Source: Rhizobium sp. SEMIA4064
GTDB lineage: Bacteria > Pseudomonadota > Alphaproteobacteria > Rhizobiales > Rhizobiaceae
Length of the DNA stretch: 64,000 nt
Assembly (NCBI RefSeq): GCF_003025035.1
Contig: NZ_PYJN01000005.1
Location: 352,864 to 416,863 of the forward strand
Direction: 5' to 3'
A program made the position numbers and the translations under genes. This document shows positions 45,273 to 55,206 of the stretch, in pieces. The notes beneath the pieces are model-generated. The model did no database searches and was not told where the DNA came from. It saw only the letters and a program-made list of their open reading frames with translations. Numbering within the stretch: position 1 is the first letter of the stretch; every line of letters begins with the position of its first letter.

Positions 45273-46577
45273 ATGGCGCGCATTCAGCATCGTCATCGCC
45301 TCGCGCTCGCTCTGACCCTCGGCATGTCAATGCCGGGGATCGCTGGTGCTGAGGATGCGGACAGCCTGCCGCCCTATAAGATGCTGCGCTCGCTCGAATT
45401 CATCCAGGACTCCGTGGTGGCAGGTGACAGTTCGGCCGGCGAGATGCAGCGTTTCATGCTGGCGACCATCGACGAGCGTCTGCGCACCGCCGATAAATCC
45501 ACCTTCGACGATAGCCGCAATGTCGACGCCGCGCTGATTTACGCGATGAGCGGCGGTAATCCTGCGACGCTGGAATTTCTGATGTCGCGCGACCTCAACG
45601 GCAATTTCGACAATCGCGTCGCCGATGTATTGAGGAAATATCTGAACGGCAAAGGGCTGCTGGTGGTCAATACGCTCAGCGATATTGCCCGGGAATATCG
45701 TGACAAGAAAATCGGCCCCTATATTTCGCTCGTTGCCGCCAACGTCATGTCCTCCAAAAACCCGAAGGCGGCGCTGAAGCTTTATGACTGGGCGCGCTTG
45801 ACGTCGCCCGGCACCATTGTCGAGGAATCGGCGCTGCGTCGTTCCCTTGCTCTTTGCACCGATAGTGGGATGGTGCCGGAGGGGCTCGCCTATGCGCAGC
45901 GCTATACGAGGCGCTTCCTGCATTCGCCCTATGCCAGCCAGTTCGCCAACCTTTTCGTGCAGCTCGTCGTCGATCATAACGCCGAGGTCAAGCAAGAGGA
46001 TATTGTCGACATCCTGTCCTTCATGGACCCGCCGAGGCAGCGGGAAATCTATCTGCGGATGGCGCGTCGCGCCGCGATCGCCGGCAAGGCCGATCTTGCC
46101 GCCCTCGCTTCCGGTCGTGCCCAGGCGATCTCTAACGACGGCGGCGATGCATTCGGCGCTCTGGCGGGCTTCTACGGCGGCGTTGCCGGTGTATCGACAC
46201 CTGAGCTGGGGACCGCGGTTCGCAACATAGATCAGATGCCAGCCGGCGAATTGAACGTGCAGGATCGCGCCCTGCGCGACGCCGCCAAGGTGGTGGCGGA
46301 CGAAATTCTGCGGGCGCCAGACCCGTCAAGCCTGACGCAAGTCTCACCCCTTAATCTGCCTAATCAAGATAATACTGAACACGATGCTGCTGTGACGAAA
46401 CCACCTGGGGCCAAGCCCCCTGGCACGGCGGGTGTTGAGGAGGGAGCCCCGGCAAAGGCGGCTCCCGCCCCGGAGGAAGGGAGGCAGGAGGCCGACTCTT
46501 CATTCAACGCATTCGTCACGACGAGCCGCTCGAAGCTTGACGCCATCGACGGCCTGTTGAAGCAGGAAAGTCATTGA
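45273..46577 (+). CDS. motC: MotC periplasmic motor protein
   Basis: A 434-residue secreted protein with a signal peptide (cleavage near GIAGAED) and a helical body (SRDLNGNFDNRVADVLRKYL). A Pro/Ala-rich C-terminal segment spans about 370-410. In Sinorhizobium, MotC is needed for motor rotation, binds MotB and depends on MotE for folding. It follows motB by three bases and overlaps motD. Confidence 0.9.
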   Translation: MARIQHRHRLALALTLGMSMPGIAGAEDADSLPPYKMLRSLEFIQDSVVAGDSSAGEMQRFMLATIDERLRTADKSTFDDSRNVDAALIYAMSGGNPATLEFLMSRDLNGNFDNRVADVLRKYLNGKGLLVVNTLSDIAREYRDKKIGPYISLVAANVMSSKNPKAALKLYDWARLTSPGTIVEESALRRSLALCTDSGMVPEGLAYAQRYTRRFLHSPYASQFANLFVQLVVDHNAEVKQEDIVDILSFMDPPRQREIYLRMARRAAIAGKADLAALASGRAQAISNDGGDAFGALAGFYGGVAGVSTPELGTAVRNIDQMPAGELNVQDRALRDAAKVVADEILRAPDPSSLTQVSPLNLPNQDNTEHDAAVTKPPGAKPPGTAGVEEGAPAKAAPAPEEGRQEADSSFNAFVTTSRSKLDAIDGLLKQESH

Positions 46578-46579
46578 TC

Positions 46580-48223
46580 ATGATGGATATCGGTATTGCC
46601 AGTGCCCCATCTGGGGCCGATCTGGTTGCTGTTGCCAAGGGCGGGCGTTCGGCCAAGCAGGATGACGGTGACGGCAAAGGTTTTCTGGATGCGCTGACGA
46701 GTTCGCGCGGCAACGGGCGAAGATCCGACGCGTCCGCGCAGGGCGATGCGGACACAACCGATACCGCTGGTGGCGCCGATAGCAACACCGATGCCGATAC
46801 GGTGCAAACTTCGGCAGGCGATCCGACCGCGACCACTCCGCCCACGGATGATAGCAGCACCGGAGCCGGCATGATCGATCCGTCCGCCGCCAATATTGCC
46901 GCCCTCGCTGAGCTGGCCAAAGGCTCCAAACAGCCTGGCGGTGCGAAGTTCCCGCAGGGAGCGGACGCAGCAAATCTTTCAAAATCGCTGATGGATCTGC
47001 AGAAGCAGGCCCCGGCAGATGCCACATCCGCCGATCAGGCTCAGGCGGCCGACCCGGCTGGCAATACGGACCCAACCGATATTCTGGCTCAGGCGCAGAC
47101 CTCGGATCAGCTTGATGATATTGCGCAGCAATTCTCGGACGCGATCGCCGGCAATCAGCCGATGCAAGGTAATGGCGACGGCAAGACGCAGGCGCCTGGC
47201 AAGACAGGCAAGACGACGTCAACCGACGACGATGGTAAGTCTACGATAACGCAAGGCGCTCAGGCCAGCGGCGCGGTGTCGGACGCGCTGTCGCTTCTGA
47301 ATGTGCCGCAGGCGGCCAACGCGGTTGCGGCTGCGCCGCAGAGTGTAGCGAATGTGTTTGCCGGCGCCGACGCAAAGACGCAGGCGGATTCGGATCAGTC
47401 GTTGCCAAAACTTGGCGATGTGACGGCGCTCAAGGATGCATCGGCGAATGCCACGGACGCCGACGCAACACCTTCTGTTGCTACCGATGCCACCGCTACC
47501 GCACAGACCTTCCGGCTGGTGCGCGCCGATGGCCGCGGCGGCTCGCTCGACATGTCGATCAGCAAGGGCAGCGACGATACGGCACAGGTCGACGTCAAGG
47601 CATCGGGCGGCGGCAATGCGGAGACCGTTACGGTGCTCGATTCCCGCCGCTACCTCGGCCTTGCCACCAATTCCAGCGCGACGCTCGTCACAAGCGCGCT
47701 GGCGGGAGACGGGGAGTGGTCGGGTGCGATGCAGTCGAGTTCGGCGCTCTCCAACGCCGCGAGCTGGACAAGCACCGGTAAGGTCGTCAATACGCTCAAG
47801 ATCCAACTGCATCCCAACGATCTCGGCCAGGTCACCGCTACCATGCGGCTTTCTGGCGATCAGTTGAGTGTCGATCTCAAAGTGCAGACCAGCGAGGCCT
47901 ATCGGCAGCTCCATGCCGATCAGAGCCATATGATCGACGCGTTGCGCGCCCAGGGATATCAGGTCGATAATATCACTGTGACCCTGGCCTCGAACGCGGA
48001 TCAGCAATCGGATAGCGGCAGGCAATCCGGCTCGCAAGGACAGTCCCAACAGCAATCCCTATTGAATCAGGGGCAGGGCGGGGACGCGCGACCAAAGGGG
48101 CAGAGCTATTCGGGGCAGCAGGCAAATGGCAATGACGGCAATCGCAGCACGGGCGACCGCAGCATGGAAGACAGCACTGCTGGCACTGCTCAGCGTCTGC
48201 GCTCTGGCGACGTTTACCTCTGA
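46580..48223 (+). CDS. motD: MotD/FliK hook-length control protein
   Basis: A 547-residue protein. The N-terminal two-thirds are low-complexity, Asp/Thr/Ala-rich export-type sequence. The C-terminal FliK domain has LKIQLHPNDLGQVTATMRL at about 405-423 and a Gln/Gly-rich tail. In Sinorhizobium, MotD was first seen as a motility protein and later assigned as FliK, which sets hook length. ATG 46580 follows AGGAAAG; a TTG two codons earlier overlaps the motC stop. Its 3' end overlaps the transglycosylase gene by 98 bases. Confidence 0.9.
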   Translation: MMDIGIASAPSGADLVAVAKGGRSAKQDDGDGKGFLDALTSSRGNGRRSDASAQGDADTTDTAGGADSNTDADTVQTSAGDPTATTPPTDDSSTGAGMIDPSAANIAALAELAKGSKQPGGAKFPQGADAANLSKSLMDLQKQAPADATSADQAQAADPAGNTDPTDILAQAQTSDQLDDIAQQFSDAIAGNQPMQGNGDGKTQAPGKTGKTTSTDDDGKSTITQGAQASGAVSDALSLLNVPQAANAVAAAPQSVANVFAGADAKTQADSDQSLPKLGDVTALKDASANATDADATPSVATDATATAQTFRLVRADGRGGSLDMSISKGSDDTAQVDVKASGGGNAETVTVLDSRRYLGLATNSSATLVTSALAGDGEWSGAMQSSSALSNAASWTSTGKVVNTLKIQLHPNDLGQVTATMRLSGDQLSVDLKVQTSEAYRQLHADQSHMIDALRAQGYQVDNITVTLASNADQQSDSGRQSGSQGQSQQQSLLNQGQGGDARPKGQSYSGQQANGNDGNRSTGDRSMEDSTAGTAQRLRSGDVYL

Positions 48224-48758
48224 CGCCCTTGCTTCTGCGAATGGTGCTCCGCCCGACAACGGCGCGGCCGGCCTGTGCGAGCGCGAAATCCAGTCGGCTG
48301 CAGCGAAATTCGGAATACCGGAAGGGATTCTTTATTCGGTCGGTTTGACGGAGACCGGACGCAAGGGCTCGCTCTATCCCTACGCCCTCAATATCGAAGG
48401 CAAGCCGGTTTTCCCGCCTTCGGAAGGCGCCGCCTTGCAGACCTTTGTGGCGGCGAGACAGAGCGGAGCGAAGCTGATCGATATCGGCTGCATGCAGATT
48501 AACCAGTATTTTCACGGCGAAAACTTCGCCTCCGTTGCCGATATGTTCGACCCGCATCGCAATGTCGAATATGCCGCCAAGTTCCTCCGCGACCTCCACG
48601 ACAGGCATGAGACCTGGACGATGGCGGTAGCAAGATACCATGCCGGACCGAACAACGACCCCGCCCAAAAGGTCTATGTCTGTCGTGTCATCGCCAATCT
48701 GGTCGCCACCGGATATGGGAAATGGACGCCCAACGCGGCGACCTTCTGTCAAAACTAA
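48126..48758 (+). CDS. Secreted lytic transglycosylase of the flagellar cluster
   Basis: A 210-residue protein with a signal peptide (ALLALLSVCALATFTSDALA, residues 17-36) and an SLT-type fold: IPEGILYSVGLTETGR places the catalytic glutamate in LTETG, then IGCMQINQYFHGENF and VARYHAGP. It would cut peptidoglycan locally to let the rod pass. The start lies inside motD in another frame (98-base overlap). The first two ATG codons, 48126 and 48132, are both possible. It sits between motD and rem, as in other rhizobia. Confidence 0.88.
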   Translation: MAMTAIAARATAAWKTALLALLSVCALATFTSDALASANGAPPDNGAAGLCEREIQSAAAKFGIPEGILYSVGLTETGRKGSLYPYALNIEGKPVFPPSEGAALQTFVAARQSGAKLIDIGCMQINQYFHGENFASVADMFDPHRNVEYAAKFLRDLHDRHETWTMAVARYHAGPNNDPAQKVYVCRVIANLVATGYGKWTPNAATFCQN

Positions 48759-48932
48759 AATAACCGAAAGTTGCATTTGGCTTTTCGTGCGTCGTCGCTA
48801 ACCTATTTGGCATGGTTGACAACATGCAGATTGCCTGAATTACATATATTCATAATATACTAACTAACCAAATTTTTATCGGTGTAAAACGAAGAGCACC
48901 CACTACATATAGTGCAAATCGTACCCTAAATC

Positions 48933-48947
48933 TTAATCAATTATTAA
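48933..48947 (+). promoter_or_regulatory. TTAA-N7-TTAA box upstream of rem (CtrA-like)
   Basis: TTAA at 48933-48936 and TTAA at 48944-48947 are separated by exactly seven bases, the full CtrA box layout. They lie about 90 bases before the rem start in a strongly AT-rich 280-base intergenic region. AT richness raises the chance of a random match. VisN/VisR are the known rem activators, and their site should also lie in this gap. Confidence 0.4.
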
Positions 48948-49038
48948 TTCCCGTCACTCATTTCCTTCAGTTGTTCGTGATTCGCCCGATTCGTACCCAT
49001 AGTCCATCGAAACACCACACTGATTCGGAGGCGGACGA

Positions 49039-49710
49039 ATGATCGTAGTGGTTGATGAGCGAGAGCTCGTTAAGGATGGTTACACTTCTCTCTTTGGGCG
49101 CGAGGGCATCCCGTCGACGGGGTTCGATCCCCGGGAATTCGGCGAATGGGTCACGACCGCTGCAGACGGCGATATTGCCGCCGTCGAAGCATTTCTGATC
49201 GGACAGGGACAGCATGTGCACGAATTGCCGCGGGCAATTCGCGACCGCTCTGTCGCCCCGGTTATTGCCGTTAGCGATCAGCCCTCGCTGGAATCGACGC
49301 TGGCGCTCTTCGACTGCGGCGTCGACGATGTCGTCCGTAAGCCGGTGCATCCGCGCGAGATCCTTGCCCGTGCGGCAGCGATCCGCCGGCGGCTGAAGGC
49401 GATCACCAGCTACACCGACATCGGCCCGATTCGCGTTTTCGCGGACGGCCGTGACCCGGAGATCAACGGCGATGTCTTCGCCCTTCCGCGGCGCGAACGG
49501 CGCATCCTGGAATATTTGATTTCCAACCGCGGCCGCCGGGTGACCAAGACGCAGATCTTCAACGCGATCTACGGCATCTTCGACGAGGAAGTCGAAGAGA
49601 ACGTCGTTGAAAGCCACATCTCCAAGCTGCGCAAGAAGTTGCGCAAGAAGCTCGGTTTCGACCCCGTCGATTCCAAGCGCTTCCTTGGCTACTGCATCGA
49701 TTGGAATTGA
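49039..49710 (+). CDS. rem: Rem, OmpR-type activator of flagellar genes
   Basis: A 223-residue regulator with an N-terminal receiver-like domain and a C-terminal winged helix ([24 protein letters not shown], read in parts, then [17 protein letters not shown]). The receiver lacks the usual phosphoacceptor motif (no DxxMP after strand 3; the stretch reads [15 protein letters not shown]). It therefore probably acts without phosphorylation. In Sinorhizobium, Rem is switched on by VisNR and activates motility genes in exponential growth. Confidence 0.92.
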   Translation: MIVVVDERELVKDGYTSLFGREGIPSTGFDPREFGEWVTTAADGDIAAVEAFLIGQGQHVHELPRAIRDRSVAPVIAVSDQPSLESTLALFDCGVDDVVRKPVHPREILARAAAIRRRLKAITSYTDIGPIRVFADGRDPEINGDVFALPRRERRILEYLISNRGRRVTKTQIFNAIYGIFDEEVEENVVESHISKLRKKLRKKLGFDPVDSKRFLGYCIDWN

Positions 49711-49999
49711 TCCATCGATCGGGATTTGGCGTAGCAACGCTCGAACCCCGCGTGTAATTCCCTCCCAGAATTTCTCCCAATTCCCCAGAATTATACGCGG
49801 GCCCGAACATCGACGGCGGTGTTCGAATGAGAAGGTGCGCCAACTCTTACCGTCACTGCGACCCTTGAGCGTTCTTTTTGACGCGTCGCAGCAATCTTCG
49901 AAAAGCTGCATCATGATGACCGGCTTTTCCTCTTTTCAGACAGCTTCACGCAAGGCCCGCCCCATACTCTCAGCCTTACGAGGAAAACGAGGATTCCAG

Positions 50000-51280
50000 A
50001 TGAGCATTTTCGGCAGCATGAAAACCGCGGTTTCAGGGATGAACGCCCAGGCGAACCGTTTGGGCACTGTTTCTGACAACATCGCCAACGCCAATACCAC
50101 CGCCTACAAAGAATCAACGGCGAGCTTTTCCTCCCTCGTCCTGCCTTCCTCGGCCGGCAGCTACAGTTCCGGCGGCGTCCAGACGTCGGTGCATCAGGCG
50201 ATCTCGCAGCAGGGCACCATATCCTACACGACCTCGAGCACCGACCTCGCAATCCAGGGCAACGGCTTCTTCGTCGTCCAGAGCTCGTCCGGACAGACGT
50301 TCCTCAGCCGCTCCGGCGACTTTTCTGCGGACTCCTCGGGCAACCTCGTCAATTCCGCCGGCTTCACGCTGATGGGCTATCCCGCTAGCTCGTCCGGGAC
50401 GGCTTCTGTGGTCGTCAACGGCTTCAGCGGCCTGGAACCGATCAATGTCAGCCAGAACGGCGTGACCGCGGTCGCTACGACGACCGGCGAGATGGAAGGC
50501 AACCTCAATTCTAATGCCACCATCGCGACCACCAGCTCCACCGGTCATCTGCCGTCCGAAAATCTGGCGCCGGTAACCGACGACACGAACAAGGTCTCGG
50601 TCACCGGTTATGACAGCCAGGGCAATGCCACCACCTTCGACGTCTACTATACCAAGACAGCCGACAATACGTGGGATGTAACGGTCTACAATCAAGCAGA
50701 CTTGGTCTCCAATCCGACATCGGGCAGTGCTCTTTATAGCAGCGATCCCGTCGGCAGCACGGAGCTGGATTTTGACGACACTGGCGCTTTGACGAGCGGC
50801 GGAACGTTCGATCTCAGCTTCACCAGTGGATCGACGACGCAAACCATCTCAATGGATATGACGGGCTTCACCCAGGTCGCTACCGACTTCAACGCGACGG
50901 GCAGCATGAACGGCCAGGCTCCGAACCCGGTGACGAGTGTCACCATCGGTAAGGATGGCACGGTCAATGCAGTCTATAAGGACAGCTCCACCAAGGCCCT
51001 CTATCGTATCCCGCTCGCCACGGTGGCAAGCCCCGACAATCTGACGCTTGAGAGCGGCAACGTCTATTCGGCCAATGGTGACTCGGGCGTTACGGTGACC
51101 GGTTTCCCGCAGACTGGCGGCTTTGGCTATATTCAGTCCGGCGCGCTGGAAGAGTCCAACGTCGACCTCGCGACCGAACTGACGACCATGATCGAGGCGC
51201 AGAAAAGCTACACCGCGAACTCCAAGGTGTTCCAAGCCGGTTCCGACCTTCTGGACGTTCTGGTCAACCTGCAACGTTAA
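50000..51280 (+). CDS. flgE: FlgE hook protein
   Basis: A 426-residue hook protein. ATG 50000 has GAGGATTCCAG before it and gives the family N-terminus MSIFGSMKTAVSGMNAQANR with SDNIANANTTAYKE; the open frame upstream is not coding. Hook domain D1/D2 segments and the C-terminal helix MIEAQKSYTANSKVFQAG are present. It forms the universal joint between rod and filament. A gap of 289 bases from rem contains its promoter. Confidence 0.96.
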   Translation: MSIFGSMKTAVSGMNAQANRLGTVSDNIANANTTAYKESTASFSSLVLPSSAGSYSSGGVQTSVHQAISQQGTISYTTSSTDLAIQGNGFFVVQSSSGQTFLSRSGDFSADSSGNLVNSAGFTLMGYPASSSGTASVVVNGFSGLEPINVSQNGVTAVATTTGEMEGNLNSNATIATTSSTGHLPSENLAPVTDDTNKVSVTGYDSQGNATTFDVYYTKTADNTWDVTVYNQADLVSNPTSGSALYSSDPVGSTELDFDDTGALTSGGTFDLSFTSGSTTQTISMDMTGFTQVATDFNATGSMNGQAPNPVTSVTIGKDGTVNAVYKDSSTKALYRIPLATVASPDNLTLESGNVYSANGDSGVTVTGFPQTGGFGYIQSGALEESNVDLATELTTMIEAQKSYTANSKVFQAGSDLLDVLVNLQR

Positions 51281-51307
51281 TAAGTACGATAGGGTAACGA
51301 GCCAGCC

Positions 51308-52783
51308 ATGTCGCTCACCACAGCACTCAATAACGCTCAAGCGATATTCAACAATACCGGCACGCAGAGCAGTGTCGTATCGAACAATATCGCCAATGCC
51401 GGCAACACGGATTATACCCGTCGCCAGGCGATGTTGACGACGGACATGACTGGCGCACAGGTCGTAAAGATCGCCCGCGCCGACGAGCCTTCCTTGCAGA
51501 AAGCGTTCCTGGGCAGCACGTCCGACGATGCTGCTCAGCAACGCCTGCTGAAGGGCTATGAGGATATTCAATCCGGAACGATCGGCGGCAACGACAACGA
51601 GATCGCGCCGGCCACCTACCTTGCCGCCCTGCAAACGGCAATGCAGACCTATGCTGGTTCGCCGGCCAGCACCACCGCGGCGCAATCGGCCGTCAACGCT
51701 GCCCAGGATCTCGCAAATTCCCTGAACAACGCCACCACGGCCGTCAACGGAATTCGCACCGATGCCGACAAGGAAATCAGCTCGGATGTAGACTCGCTGA
51801 ACAGCCTGCTCTCGCAGTTCGAGCAGGCGAATGATGCGGTCAAGACAGCGACCGCGACCGCCGGTCCAACCTCTTCCGCGCTGGCGGATGCAACGGACCA
51901 ACGCGATGCGGTTCTGAAGCAGATTTCCCAGATCGTCGGTGTCACCACGGTAACACGATCGAACGGCGACATGGCGCTCTATACCAGCGGCGGCACGACA
52001 CTGTTCGAGACGATACCGCGTCAGGTGACCTTCTCGCCGACGAATTCCTACACGGATGGCACCGTCGGCAACAATGTTTATATCGACGGTGTGGCAGTCG
52101 ATCCCGGCGAGGGCGCTGACACGACGGCTCAGGGCAGTCTTCAGGCAGCACTTCAGGTTCGCGACGACATTGCCCCGACCTACCAGAAGCAGCTCAACGA
52201 AATCGCCCGCGGCCTTGTGTCGATGTTTTCGGAAAAGAACCAGTCCGACTCCACTCAAGATCCGTTGCCCGGCCTTTTCACATGGAGTGGCGGCACGGTG
52301 CCGACCGATGCCACCACCGTCTCCGGCATGGCCGGTACGATTGAGGTCAATTCCGCACTGATCACCTCGGAAGGCGGCGATCCAACCCTCTTGCGGGATG
52401 GCGGCATCAACGGTTCCGACTATGTCGTCAACTCCAGTGGCGACAGCGGCTATTCCACGCTGCTCGACTCCTACGTCACCGGCTTTGACACGAAGATGGA
52501 CTTCGACGCCGATGCCGGCTCCGACACGACAGCCAGCATCATGAATTACGCGTCCGATTCTATCGGCTGGCTGGAAGATCAGCGCAGCTCGGCAAATACG
52601 GCGGCGGAAAATACCTCGGCGGCACTGTCTCGGTCATCCGAAGTCTATTCGAACGAGACCGGGGTCAACCTCGATGAAGAGCTGACGCTGATGATGGACA
52701 TCGAGCAATCCTACAAGGCGGGAACGAAGATATTGAACGCCGTGAACGAAATGCTTCAATCGGTACTGGATATTGCGAGCTAA
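51308..52783 (+). CDS. flgK: FlgK hook-filament junction protein 1
   Basis: A 491-residue junction protein with the N-terminal signature SNNIANAGNTDYTRRQ and the C-terminal helix NLDEELTLMMDIEQSYKAGTKILNAVNEML, read in parts. The central region is about average for the family. It follows flgE by 27 bases and precedes flgL by three. Confidence 0.95.
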   Translation: MSLTTALNNAQAIFNNTGTQSSVVSNNIANAGNTDYTRRQAMLTTDMTGAQVVKIARADEPSLQKAFLGSTSDDAAQQRLLKGYEDIQSGTIGGNDNEIAPATYLAALQTAMQTYAGSPASTTAAQSAVNAAQDLANSLNNATTAVNGIRTDADKEISSDVDSLNSLLSQFEQANDAVKTATATAGPTSSALADATDQRDAVLKQISQIVGVTTVTRSNGDMALYTSGGTTLFETIPRQVTFSPTNSYTDGTVGNNVYIDGVAVDPGEGADTTAQGSLQAALQVRDDIAPTYQKQLNEIARGLVSMFSEKNQSDSTQDPLPGLFTWSGGTVPTDATTVSGMAGTIEVNSALITSEGGDPTLLRDGGINGSDYVVNSSGDSGYSTLLDSYVTGFDTKMDFDADAGSDTTASIMNYASDSIGWLEDQRSSANTAAENTSAALSRSSEVYSNETGVNLDEELTLMMDIEQSYKAGTKILNAVNEMLQSVLDIAS

Positions 52784-52786
52784 GCC

Positions 52787-53845
52787 ATGAAACTTTCCTT
52801 CATTTCAAGCGCAGCCATTCAGAACGCTATGCGCCAGACGATCCGTCAGTCGCAGAATGAGATGACGGATGCTTCGACAGAAGCGACGACCGGTGTCTAT
52901 GCCGATATCGGTGTCGCGCTGGGCAGCAACACCGCGCTCAGCGTCAATCTCACACGGGAAGTGACGCGCATCGATTCCCTGCTGAGCAGCAACTCGATCG
53001 CCGACCAGCGCATGTCGTCCTCGCAGACGGCCCTGAGCGATATGTCGTCCCAATCCCAGAAGCTGATGGACCAACTGGTGGCGTTGCGCGGCAACACCGA
53101 TGGCAGCAGCGTGTCGCTGACGCAGCAGACGGCGAGTGCGACACTTTCGAGCTTCCTTTCCGATGCCAATACCATGGTCAACGGTGAGTATCTCTTTGCC
53201 GGCACCAATACCGACGTGCAGCCGATGACCGACTACACCTCCGAAGCAACAACGTCTATCCAGGCGGCGTTGTCACAATACGCCAGCGACAACGGCACGA
53301 CCGTCGATCAGCTCACCGGCGACCAGATGACGGATTTCATCACCACCCAGGTCGAGCCGATGTTCACGTCGGACAGCGCTACTGCGCCGGATAGCTGGGC
53401 AAGCTGGTCGGCCGCTTCGGATCAGAACATGTCGAGCCGCATCAGCAACTCGGAAGTGATCGATTCCTCGACCAACGCCAATGAACCCGGCATGCGCTAC
53501 CTGGCGCTCGCAACCACCGTGGTCAATTCGCTGATGGACTCGTCATTGAACTTGAGCCAGGACGCGTTGAACGCGGTCAACGACCAGGCCACCAGCTATA
53601 CGCGTCAGGCGATCGACGGGATCAACGACCAGTCGAGCCAGCTCGGCCTGTCGCAATCGCGTCTCTCAGATGCGAACACATCGCTGAATGCTCAGAAAGA
53701 CATCATTAACACTAATATCGGGGACCTTACCGGAGTCGATCCTTATGAGGCTTCGACCAAAGTCAATAGCCTCGAAACTCAGCTTGAGACGGCCTATACT
53801 ATCGTCTCCAAGATACAGCAGCTGAGCCTTGTAAATTACCTTTGA
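52787..53845 (+). CDS. flgL: FlgL hook-filament junction protein 3
   Basis: A 352-residue flagellin-like junction protein. The N-terminal coiled coil (RQSQNEMTDASTEATTGVYADIG region), a DTNVQPM-type middle (LFAGTNTDVQPMTDY) and the C-terminal helix (LETQLETAYTIVSKIQQLSLVNYL) are present. It is needed for filament polymerisation onto the hook. Confidence 0.93.
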   Translation: MKLSFISSAAIQNAMRQTIRQSQNEMTDASTEATTGVYADIGVALGSNTALSVNLTREVTRIDSLLSSNSIADQRMSSSQTALSDMSSQSQKLMDQLVALRGNTDGSSVSLTQQTASATLSSFLSDANTMVNGEYLFAGTNTDVQPMTDYTSEATTSIQAALSQYASDNGTTVDQLTGDQMTDFITTQVEPMFTSDSATAPDSWASWSAASDQNMSSRISNSEVIDSSTNANEPGMRYLALATTVVNSLMDSSLNLSQDALNAVNDQATSYTRQAIDGINDQSSQLGLSQSRLSDANTSLNAQKDIINTNIGDLTGVDPYEASTKVNSLETQLETAYTIVSKIQQLSLVNYL

Positions 53846-53882
53846 TGATCAAAGGGATGTAATGACCAGGAAGGATGCATGA

Positions 53883-54230
53883 ATGTATCAGTTCTCATAT
53901 GCGGAAGTCATGCAGGATGCGGTGGCCGACGCCAAAGAAAGAGAACGGCAAGTACTGGACCGGTCGGTAGCTCTTCTCTCAGCGGCCCGTGACAAGGGGA
54001 AGTACGGCCGCGAAGCGATCGAGGCGTTGTTCTACACAAGACGCGTCTGGCTCAGCTTTATTGAGGATCTGAAAAGCCCGGAGAACCAGCTCAACGTCGA
54101 ACTGCGTGCCAATCTGATCTCCATCGCAATCTGGATTTTGAAGGAATGCGATCGGATCCGTAGGCGCCAGTCGGAAAATTATCAAGGCATCATCGATGTC
54201 ACCACCATCATCAGGGATGGACTTAAATGA
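53883..54230 (+). CDS. flaF: FlaF flagellin-regulatory protein
   Basis: A 115-residue FlaF family protein ([20 protein letters not shown], then LWQ-like helix [15 protein letters not shown] and [17 protein letters not shown]). In alphaproteobacteria, FlaF promotes flagellin production and works with FlbT. It overlaps flbT by four bases. Confidence 0.93.
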   Translation: MYQFSYAEVMQDAVADAKERERQVLDRSVALLSAARDKGKYGREAIEALFYTRRVWLSFIEDLKSPENQLNVELRANLISIAIWILKECDRIRRRQSENYQGIIDVTTIIRDGLK

Positions 54231-54676
54231 AAAGTACGCTTCGCATATCGCTTAAAGCCGGGGAAAGAATTTTTATCAACGGGGCCGTGCTGCGTGTTGA
54301 CCGCAAGGTCGCCCTGGAATTCCTGAATGATGTGACCTTCCTGCTCGAGAACCACGTTCTCCAGCCGGAGGATGCGACGACGCCGCTGCGCCAGCTCTAT
54401 TTCATCGCGCAGATGATCCTCATCAATCCGGAAGGCAAGGAACAATCGACGGCAATGTTCCGCAAGTCGATCGTCATGTTGCTCACATGCTTCCGCAACG
54501 AGGAAGTGCTGGCCGAGCTGAAGCGTATCGACGGCCTCGTTGCCACGGGCCGCGCCTTCGATGCGCTGAAGGCAATCCGGGGGCTTTATCCGGTCGAGGA
54601 CAACATCCTTAACAGCCAGGAGATGCCGGCGGCAACGATCGAACACATCCGCCGGGAGATCGCTCCGTGGCGGTAG
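54227..54676 (+). CDS. flbT: FlbT post-transcriptional regulator of flagellin
   Basis: A 149-residue FlbT protein ([41 protein letters not shown] and [18 protein letters not shown]). In Caulobacter, FlbT binds the flagellin mRNA leader and marks it for decay; in rhizobia it can instead promote flagellin synthesis. It is the best candidate to act on the leaders of flaA, flaB and flaC in this window. It overlaps flgD by 10 bases. Confidence 0.94.
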   Translation: MKSTLRISLKAGERIFINGAVLRVDRKVALEFLNDVTFLLENHVLQPEDATTPLRQLYFIAQMILINPEGKEQSTAMFRKSIVMLLTCFRNEEVLAELKRIDGLVATGRAFDALKAIRGLYPVEDNILNSQEMPAATIEHIRREIAPWR

Positions 54677-55176
54677 ATCCGGTCAGTGTGCTCAGCAGCA
54701 GCAGTAGTACCAGCAGTAGCAGTTCGAGCAGTGCTGCAGCGGCGTCTACAAGCGCCACTCTGAATTATAACGACTTCCTCCAGCTCCTCATCGCCCAGAT
54801 GAAGACGCAGGACCCGACCGACCCGATGGATGCCAGCCAGCAGATTTCGCAGCTCGCCAGCTTCTCTCAGGTCGAACAGCAGATCCAGACGAACTCGCAC
54901 CTGGAAACGGTGTTGCAGAACCAATGGATTTCGAATGCGTCGGACTATATCGGCAAGGAGATCATGAGTGCCGACGGCACTGTGACCGGTACGATCAAGG
55001 AAGTAACCGTCTATTCGGACGGTATCATCGCAGAAACCGACGCGGGCGACAAAGTGCTGCTGCAGGCCGGCGTTACTGTTGCTCCTTCGGGCACGACCAT
55101 TGATGCGCCGACGTCAACGACGGATACTAGCAGCAGCGATTCGACTGACAGTAGCAGCTCGACCAGCGGCTCATGA
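54667..55176 (+). CDS. flgD: FlgD hook-assembly scaffold, short form with poly-Ser ends
   Basis: A 169-residue FlgD with the conserved core [23 protein letters not shown] (read in parts) and [16 protein letters not shown]. It starts at GTG 54667 inside flbT. It is shorter than the 231-residue E. coli protein; the C-terminal part after about 130 is a Ser/Thr/Asp-rich tail. A serine run also lies at residues 9-20 (AGC/AGT codons). It caps the growing hook. Confidence 0.9.
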   Translation: MAVDPVSVLSSSSSTSSSSSSSAAAASTSATLNYNDFLQLLIAQMKTQDPTDPMDASQQISQLASFSQVEQQIQTNSHLETVLQNQWISNASDYIGKEIMSADGTVTGTIKEVTVYSDGIIAETDAGDKVLLQAGVTVAPSGTTIDAPTSTTDTSSSDSTDSSSSTSGS

Positions 55177-55206
55177 GGAGCCGCTGAACTAAAGGATGAA
55201 GATATT

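Noticed and set aside
43284..45296. 670-codon minus-strand frame opposite motB, and 789-codon frame opposite fliI/flgF (23952-26321)
   Set aside because: Both lie fully opposite well-supported genes and show no family motifs.
49607..49999. Upstream extension of flgE by 131 codons
   Set aside because: It overlaps the end of rem in another frame, and ATG 50000 with a good ribosome binding site gives the standard flgE N-terminus.
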